From Bacillota bacterium (GTDB taxonomy: Bacteria; Bacillota; Clostridia; Lachnospirales; Lachnospiraceae), in assembly GCA_023425485.1 (NCBI GenBank), contig JAFACO010000546.1:1-6443 (forward strand): a stretch of DNA of 6,443 bases, given 5' to 3'. Below are positions 1 through 3,558 of this stretch, piece by piece. The first letter of the stretch is position 1. Each line of letters starts with the position of its first letter. The notes beneath the pieces are model-generated. The model was not told the DNA's origin and did no database searches. It saw only the letters and a program-made list of their open reading frames with translations. A program made the translations under genes and the position numbers.

Positions 1-1436
1 GGATAGAGCTGTCTGAATACCTCATACTTCTTGTTATACAGTTCTACCTCTGCCAAATCCTGCTCAGTAGTCTCAATTACTTTAATTAATTTAGCAGTCG
101 CTTCCTCCACGGAGGCATATTTACCGCAGCCCACTGCTGCCAGAATTGCAGCACCGAATGCTGGTCCTTCTTCGGAATTAATCTTGTCTACTTTAACATT
201 TAAAACATCTGCAATGATTTTGCACCATAGTGGGCTTTTCGCTCCGCCACCGTTAATTCTAATTCTCTCAATAGTTACACCGAGTGACTTTGTTATTTCG
301 AAGGAATCACGAAGGGCAAATGCTACACCTTCTAATACTGCTTGTGTCATATCAGCTCTTGTGGTATCCATGGTCATACCAACAAAAGTTCCTCTAGCAT
401 TAGGGTTGTTATGAGGGGTTCTTTCGCCCATCAAATATGGTAGGAAATACACATTATTTTCACCCAGTTTGGTGATTGCTTTTTGTTCGCTGGCATAATC
501 CTTGGTTCCTATGATTTCATCCATCCACCACTTGTTGGAGGCAGCTGCCGAAAGCATAACGCCCATAAAGTGATATTTACCATCTGCATGTGCAAAGGCG
601 TGAAGTGAATTATTTTCATCTACCGCAAATTCCTTCGCAGATATAAATACCACACCAGAAGTACCTAAAGAAACGCTGCACATTCCTTCGCCAACTGTTC
701 CGGTTCCAACTGCTGCCACAGCCTGATCGCCGCCACCTGCAATGACCTTAACACTGGTAGGTAATCCAAGTTCTTTTGCCGCAGCTTCTGTTAAAGCTCC
801 AACTACTTGATAGGACTCATGGATTTTAGCCATTTGCTCTTCTTTAAGGCCACATAACTCAAGCATTTCCTTGGACCACTTTTTATTTTTAACATCAAGT
901 AACAGCATACCGGAAGCATCGGACACATCAGTACAATGAACACCGGAAAGTTTGTAAGCAATATAATCCTTAGGAAGCATCACTTTTTTAATTTTAGCAA
1001 AGTTCTCCGGCTCGTGCTTTCTTACCCATAAGAGCTTAGGTGCAGTAAAACCAGTCAATGCCATATTTGCAGTATAAGAAGAAATCTTCTCTCGTCCTAT
1101 CTCATGATTAAGATAATCACATTCCTCCTGAGTACGACCATCATTCCAAAGAATTGCAGGACGAATAACCTCATCATTCGCATCAAGAATTACCATCCCG
1201 TGCATCTGACCGCTGAAGCTTAAACCATCAATCTGTGATTTGTCGCTATCCGCTGTCAATTCCTTAATTCCATCCACTAATGCAGCATACCAATCCACTG
1301 GATTTTGCTCGGACCAGCCTGGCTTTGGAAAGAATAATGGATACTCCCTGGTTACAATCTTTTTAATATCTCCTGTCTCATCCATAAGTAATAACTTAAC
1401 GGAGGAGGTTCCTAAATCAACTCCAATATATAGCAT
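1..1436 (-). CDS. xylB: Xylulokinase, 3' end off the window
   Basis: FGGY-family sugar kinase that phosphorylates D-xylulose with ATP to D-xylulose 5-phosphate in the cytoplasm, the entry into the pentose phosphate pathway. The minus strand reads open from ATG at 1436 to the left edge: 478 full codons and no stop. Family members are about 485-500 residues, so only the last few residues are missing. Visible landmarks: the N-terminal phosphate-binding segment GVDLGTSSVK (residues 5-14), SGQMHGMV near 75-82, ILWNDGRT near 95-102, GFTAPKLLW (129-137), the GGGDQA segment with the presumed catalytic Asp237, the xylulokinase-typical GERTPHNNPNARG (337-349), and a C-terminal GGGAKSPLW (396-404). The start is supported by GGGG seven bases upstream. 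It is divergent from the ROK repressor at 1821, as in xylose operons. No frameshift or missing motif was seen. Another FGGY kinase is possible, but GERTPHN and the neighbour favour xylulokinase. Confidence 0.94.
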   Translation of the reverse strand, partial: MLYIGVDLGTSSVKLLLMDETGDIKKIVTREYPLFFPKPGWSEQNPVDWYAALVDGIKELTADSDKSQIDGLSFSGQMHGMVILDANDEVIRPAILWNDGRTQEECDYLNHEIGREKISSYTANMALTGFTAPKLLWVRKHEPENFAKIKKVMLPKDYIAYKLSGVHCTDVSDASGMLLLDVKNKKWSKEMLELCGLKEEQMAKIHESYQVVGALTEAAAKELGLPTSVKVIAGGGDQAVAAVGTGTVGEGMCSVSLGTSGVVFISAKEFAVDENNSLHAFAHADGKYHFMGVMLSAAASNKWWMDEIIGTKDYASEQKAITKLGENNVYFLPYLMGERTPHNNPNARGTFVGMTMDTTRADMTQAVLEGVAFALRDSFEITKSLGVTIERIRINGGGAKSPLWCKIIADVLNVKVDKINSEEGPAFGAAILAAVGCGKYASVEEATAKLIKVIETTEQDLAEVELYNKKYEVFRQLY

Positions 1437-1440
1437 TGTT

Positions 1441-1485
1441 TAACCCCTTTCAGTTTTTTTGAAAGGAGCTATTGACCCCTTTCAA
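1441..1485 (-). promoter_or_regulatory. xylB leader with two mutually exclusive hairpins and the SD
   Basis: In the xylB mRNA the sequence UGAAAGGGGU occurs twice, from 1484-1475 and from 1452-1443. The second copy is the ribosome binding site, with GGGG at 1447-1444 and 7 bases to the AUG. Between them lies the complementary segment UAGCUCCUUUCA (1471-1460). It can pair upstream (1485-1475 with 1469-1459: 11 pairs including two G-U, 5-base loop), leaving the ribosome site free. It can instead pair downstream (1471-1460 with 1452-1441: 12 pairs including two G-U, 7-base A-rich loop), burying it. Both pairings are read directly from the sequence; a regulatory role is inference. No U tract follows either hairpin, so neither looks like a terminator. 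Confidence 0.6.
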
Positions 1486-1496
1486 CTTAACATTTT

Positions 1497-1530
1497 TAGT
1501 TTATATACATTAAATTTGATGAATAAACTA
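1497..1530. promoter_or_regulatory. Candidate XylR operator, TAGTTTAT-N18-ATAAACTA
   Basis: A perfect 8-bp inverted repeat (1497-1504 and 1523-1530) separated by 18 bp, lying just downstream of the predicted xylB start of transcription. The arms resemble the half-sites of the Bacillus xyl operator (TTAGTTTG...CAAACTAA, recalled from memory), but the arms here are further apart. Position and half-site resemblance support a repressor-binding role; the wider spacing and the AT-rich background weaken it. Confidence 0.4.
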
Positions 1531-1531
1531 T

Positions 1532-1551
1532 ATTGATTTAACTATATCAAT
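1532..1551. promoter_or_regulatory. Inverted repeat ATTGAT-N8-ATCAAT over the xylB -10 box
   Basis: Perfect 6-bp arms at 1532-1537 and 1546-1551 enclose the xylB -10 hexamer (1541-1546) and the predicted start of transcription. AACTATAT also occurs twice on the plus strand here, at 1526-1533 and 1540-1547, 14 bp apart. A protein bound at either element would cover the promoter. Short arms in AT-rich DNA can arise by chance, so this is a weak operator candidate. Confidence 0.3.
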
Positions 1552-1569
1552 TAGCTTGCTGAAAGTCAA
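1541..1569 (-). promoter_or_regulatory. Promoter for xylB
   Basis: On the minus strand TTGACT (1569-1564) is followed after exactly 17 bases by TATAGT (1546-1541). A TG one base upstream of the -10 box adds an extended -10 element. This is a strong match to the vegetative sigma-A consensus. Transcription would begin near 1534, giving a leader of about 98 bases before the xylB start. Several short inverted repeats overlap these boxes, as expected for a repressed sugar promoter. No other promoter of this quality faces xylB in the gap. Confidence 0.75.
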
Positions 1570-1581
1570 GGAGAAAGCAAG
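1555..1581. promoter_or_regulatory. Inverted repeat CTTGCT-N15-AGCAAG around the xylB -35 box
   Basis: Perfect 6-bp arms at 1555-1560 and 1576-1581 flank the xylB -35 hexamer (1564-1569). The arms are GC-richer than the surroundings, so chance is a little less likely than for the neighbouring AT repeats. It could be a second operator or an activator site; nothing in the sequence identifies the protein. Confidence 0.3.
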
Positions 1582-1698
1582 TCTTTACCTATTAATTGCA
1601 ACAGGTTTTAGCAATATATTAACTATTTATTTTACTGTAAGTATTTAACATTTTATTGACAACAAGTACAATAATAACTCTTCCCAAAAAATTCTTTT

Positions 1699-1710
1699 TA
1701 TGCTAGCATA
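1699..1710. promoter_or_regulatory. 12-bp perfect palindrome TATGCTAGCATA at the repressor promoter
   Basis: A perfect, uninterrupted palindrome positioned where the -35 box of the repressor promoter would lie (17 bp upstream of the -10 box is 1704-1709). The same half-site TATGC/GCATA recurs with a 7-bp spacer at 1771-1787. This suggests a dimeric regulator that controls the repressor gene, perhaps the repressor itself. Confidence 0.4.
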
Positions 1711-1723
1711 GAACAGGATAAAG

Positions 1724-1732
1724 TGTTATAAT
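1724..1732 (+). promoter_or_regulatory. Extended -10 promoter for the ROK repressor
   Basis: TGTTATAAT is a perfect TATAAT hexamer (1727-1732) with the TG of an extended -10 element. No good -35 hexamer sits 16-18 bp upstream; that position holds a palindrome instead. Extended -10 promoters can work without a -35 box. Transcription would begin near 1739, giving a leader of about 80 bases. Confidence 0.6.
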
Positions 1733-1770
1733 TTATAGTTGATACAAGTATTTGTCATACTATTTGCAGA

Positions 1771-1789
1771 TATGCTATGGATGCATAGC
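1771..1789. promoter_or_regulatory. Palindromic site in the repressor leader
   Basis: GCTATG (1774-1779) and CATAGC (1784-1789) form a perfect inverted repeat with a 4-base spacer. The overlapping TATGC (1771-1775) and GCATA (1783-1787) repeat the half-sites of the palindrome at 1699-1710, 72 bp upstream start to start. It lies downstream of the predicted start of transcription and upstream of the Shine-Dalgarno site. It could be a second operator or an RNA hairpin with a GAUG loop. Confidence 0.35.
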
Positions 1790-1807
1790 TTAAATCATAA
1801 AGAATAC

Positions 1808-1814
1808 GAAGGGG
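1808..1814 (+). promoter_or_regulatory. Ribosome binding site of the ROK repressor
   Basis: GAAGGGG lies six bases before the ATG at 1821 and fixes that start. The same AAGGGG-type site precedes xylB. Confidence 0.85.
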
Positions 1815-1820
1815 ACTGTT

Positions 1821-2981
1821 ATGGTAACGGGCAGTAAAGAACTAATACGCGACATTAATACAAATTTGGTTTTAGAAACCATCATCAATTCAGTAGCCAT
1901 ATCAAGAGCCGCAATTGCGAAGCACCTTGGTTTAACAAAAGCTACTATTTCTGCAATTGTGCAGGAGCTTATGAATAAAAAGCTGGTACTGGAAATCGGC
2001 AGCGATGATACCAGTCTTGGAAGAAAGCCAATTCTTTTGAGCCTCAACAAGAAAGCTGGCTATGTTATCTGCATCGATATCGGAGTTGATACCATCTCCG
2101 CTTTAGTATCCGACCTTATGGGGGAGGAATGCAGCCTCAAGCAGATTAAAACTCCAAAGAACACTGCAAATATTGTTAATGTTTTAATTGATTTAATAGA
2201 ATCAATGAAGTTGCCAAAGGATGCTCCCTATGGAATGGTTGGCATTACTCTTGGTATTCATGGTGTAATCATGAATAATCAGGTATCCTTCGCACCTTAT
2301 TATAAACTATCTGGTATACAATTAGCACAGGATCTGGAGAAGCACTTCTACGCACCAGTTTATCTGGAAAACGAAGCCAATCTCTCTGTAATCGGTGAAA
2401 ACACCTTCCAGTATGACTATGCAAATATTGCTAATATCAGTGTACATTCGGGAATAGGCCTTGGTATTATAATCAATCACAAACTATATACTGGCTATAA
2501 TGGAAGAGCTGGTGAATTTGGTCACACCATAATAGAGTTGGATGGCAGACAATGCCCCTGTGGTAACAAAGGCTGTTTGGAACAATATGTTTCAGAAAGA
2601 AGCCTACTGGCAGAATTTGCGAAAAAGAAAGGTCTTGAGGAAGTATCTTTCGAAGACTATAGTTTAGCCTATCAAGCAAATGATACAGCAGCAATTCAAA
2701 TTATGGAGGACTTTGTGAAGTATATGTCCGTAGGTGTCAATAATATCCTGAATGCCTATAATCCTGATATTGTAATAATCAATAGCTCCTTCACCATATT
2801 CTTCCCGCAGATTACAAAACGAATTGAGCAAGCATTGTCGAGTAAAATGAATAGTTATATTCAAATTGTTCCCTCTGTATTGCAGGATACCTCTATTTTG
2901 CTGGGTGGTATATGTGTGGCAATTAAGAACTTTTTAGGTGTAGATATTCTAAAACTACAGCCAATTAATATTAGAAACTAA
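1821..2981 (+). CDS. xylR: ROK-family transcriptional repressor, probably XylR
   Basis: A 386-residue DNA-binding ROK protein, full length for XylR/NagC-type repressors. A winged helix-turn-helix fills about residues 12-60, with the recognition segment SRAAIAKHLGLTKATISAIV at 28-47. The sugar-binding ROK domain follows: DIGVD at 86-90, LGIHGVI at 144-150, ENEAN at 183-187, and the ROK signature at about 231-254 with GEFGH, then Cys245, Cys247 and Cys252 in CPCGNKGC, the usual zinc site with His235. In ROK kinases the first motif is DIGGT and the catalytic residue is the Asp of ENDAN. Here the glycine pair is lost and the Asp is Glu185, so it is probably a ligand sensor without kinase activity. 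In Bacillus XylR, xylose releases the protein from DNA; the divergent xylB implies the same here. Ligand identity is inferred from position only; a glucose or other pentose sensor is possible. Confidence 0.85.
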   Translation: MVTGSKELIRDINTNLVLETIINSVAISRAAIAKHLGLTKATISAIVQELMNKKLVLEIGSDDTSLGRKPILLSLNKKAGYVICIDIGVDTISALVSDLMGEECSLKQIKTPKNTANIVNVLIDLIESMKLPKDAPYGMVGITLGIHGVIMNNQVSFAPYYKLSGIQLAQDLEKHFYAPVYLENEANLSVIGENTFQYDYANIANISVHSGIGLGIIINHKLYTGYNGRAGEFGHTIIELDGRQCPCGNKGCLEQYVSERSLLAEFAKKKGLEEVSFEDYSLAYQANDTAAIQIMEDFVKYMSVGVNNILNAYNPDIVIINSSFTIFFPQITKRIEQALSSKMNSYIQIVPSVLQDTSILLGGICVAIKNFLGVDILKLQPINIRN

Positions 2982-2993
2982 GCTGACTAAGAA

Positions 2994-3120
2994 AAAGCTG
3001 AATATTATTTTCAATAAATTTACCAATTATGTTGCTTCAATCGGTATCCGCCAGCAAGCTTGCGCCACCTAATTCCGCTTCATATGAATGGTAAATTGAC
3101 TGGAAATAACATTCAGCTTT
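2994..3120. repeat. 127-bp imperfect inverted repeat between convergent genes
   Basis: Positions 2994-3032 pair with 3082-3120: over 39 positions I count 32 Watson-Crick pairs, 3 G-T pairs and 4 mismatches (at 3004, 3014, 3016 and 3026). The outer ends are AAAGCTGAAT and ATTCAGCTTT. The stem is very AT-rich, while the 47 bases 3034-3080 inside are about 55% GC. The inner part contains two perfect 10-bp palindromes, GCAAGCTTGC (3054-3063) and TTCATATGAA (3079-3088). The element begins 12 bp after the repressor stop and ends 3 bp from the SASP stop, so it fills the gap. It could be a bidirectional terminator, a small miniature-transposon-like or palindromic intergenic repeat, or an RNA hairpin. 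No clear target-site duplication flanks it and only one copy lies in the window. Confidence 0.75.
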
Positions 3121-3123
3121 CAT

Positions 3124-3354
3124 TTATAATATTGCACTACTCTTGTTTTCTTCTCTATCCTTCTTTTTCTGTTCTTCCTTCTTCATCCTGGTCATTATAC
3201 CACCAATTCTACCAGACTCTTTTGCGGTTAGCGATTTCCAACCGGTATTCATTACCTTGTCAAGATAACCCAGTTCTTTTGCTATTTCATATTTCATGGT
3301 TTCTTCTGGTTTCAAATTATTCAAATCAATCTTCTTTTCTTTCATTTTACTCAT
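3124..3354 (-). CDS. Small acid-soluble spore protein, alpha/beta type
   Basis: A 76-residue protein of the family that coats and protects DNA in the dormant spore core and is degraded by the GPR protease at germination. Family features: KYEIAKELG (residues 21-29), holding the expected GPR cut between Glu23 and Ile24, then GWKSLTAKESGRIGGIMTRM (38-57), matching the conserved C-terminal block with its Gly-Gly pair. The tail, about residues 58-76, is rich in Lys and Glu. I chose ATG 3354 because GAAGGG lies nine bases upstream; an in-frame ATG at 3375 would add seven residues but has no ribosome site and would swallow this one. It lies 204 bp downstream of addA on the same strand. Family expression is late, in the forespore under sigma-G, but I could not find a clear sigma-G promoter. 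The first 20 residues are charged and not conserved with the classic family. Confidence 0.85.
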   Translation of the reverse strand: MSKMKEKKIDLNNLKPEETMKYEIAKELGYLDKVMNTGWKSLTAKESGRIGGIMTRMKKEEQKKKDREENKSSAIL

Positions 3355-3558
3355 AGGAACACACCCTTCAAACATAGCTTATTCTAATTTTATTAAGATT
3401 GGTCTTCTGTTTTTAAGAGTGTACCCAACTTCCATTCGTCTATACCATATATAATTGAAGTCAGTGTGAAAAGACTACAATGAATACTTTCATATTCACT
3501 TCGAATATTGATTTTAACAAGCAGGAAAGCAAAACATTAACTGTAAAGTTTAAATTAA
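3355..3558. other. Gap between addA and the SASP gene, no clear signals
   Basis: An AT-rich stretch of 204 bp. Apart from the SASP ribosome site I see no intrinsic terminator after addA and no promoter I would defend. At 3481-3508 the unit GAATA/TATTC occurs three times in alternating orientation: TGAATA and TATTCA (3481-3486, 3493-3498) form one inverted repeat, and ATATTC and GAATAT (3492-3497, 3503-3508) form an overlapping one. This may be a binding site or may be chance. Confidence 0.4.
3364..3369 (-). promoter_or_regulatory. Ribosome binding site that decides the SASP start
   Basis: GAAGGG on the minus strand, nine bases before ATG 3354. It lies inside the reading frame that would start at ATG 3375. 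The sequence upstream of 3375 has no purine-rich site, so the shorter protein is preferred. Confidence 0.7.

Noticed and set aside
31..414. Plus-strand open frame inside xylB (127 codons)
   Set aside because: It lies antisense to a well-conserved xylulokinase frame and gives a low-complexity Ser/Leu/Ala product with no recognisable family.
1443..1461. Catabolite-responsive element (cre) near the xylB start, such as TGAAAGGGGTTAAACA
   Set aside because: It lacks the central CG and the spacing to the closing CA is wrong. TGTAAGTATTTAACA at 1636-1650 was also considered and also lacks the CG.
1454..1490. Hairpin with a T tract as an intrinsic terminator before xylB
   Set aside because: In the xylB direction the hairpin is followed by a run of A. 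In the opposite direction it is followed by CTTAAC and not by a U run.
1656..1672. TTGACA (1656-1661) followed by TACAAT on the plus strand, as a promoter for the repressor
   Set aside because: The two boxes are only 5 bases apart, and 16-18 bases after TTGACA there is no -10-like hexamer. The extended -10 at 1724-1732 is a better choice.
3060..3356. Plus-strand open frame opposite the SASP gene (98 codons)
   Set aside because: It overlaps the SASP antisense and starts inside the inverted repeat. The product looks like a shadow translation and no ribosome site supports it.
3355..3558. Sigma-G promoter for the SASP gene, for example CATTGTA on the minus strand near 3478-3484
   Set aside because: CATTGTA fits the -10 consensus, but the only good -35 match (GAATA) is 10 bases upstream instead of 17-18, and the site is far from the gene start. 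Other candidates had mismatched boxes.
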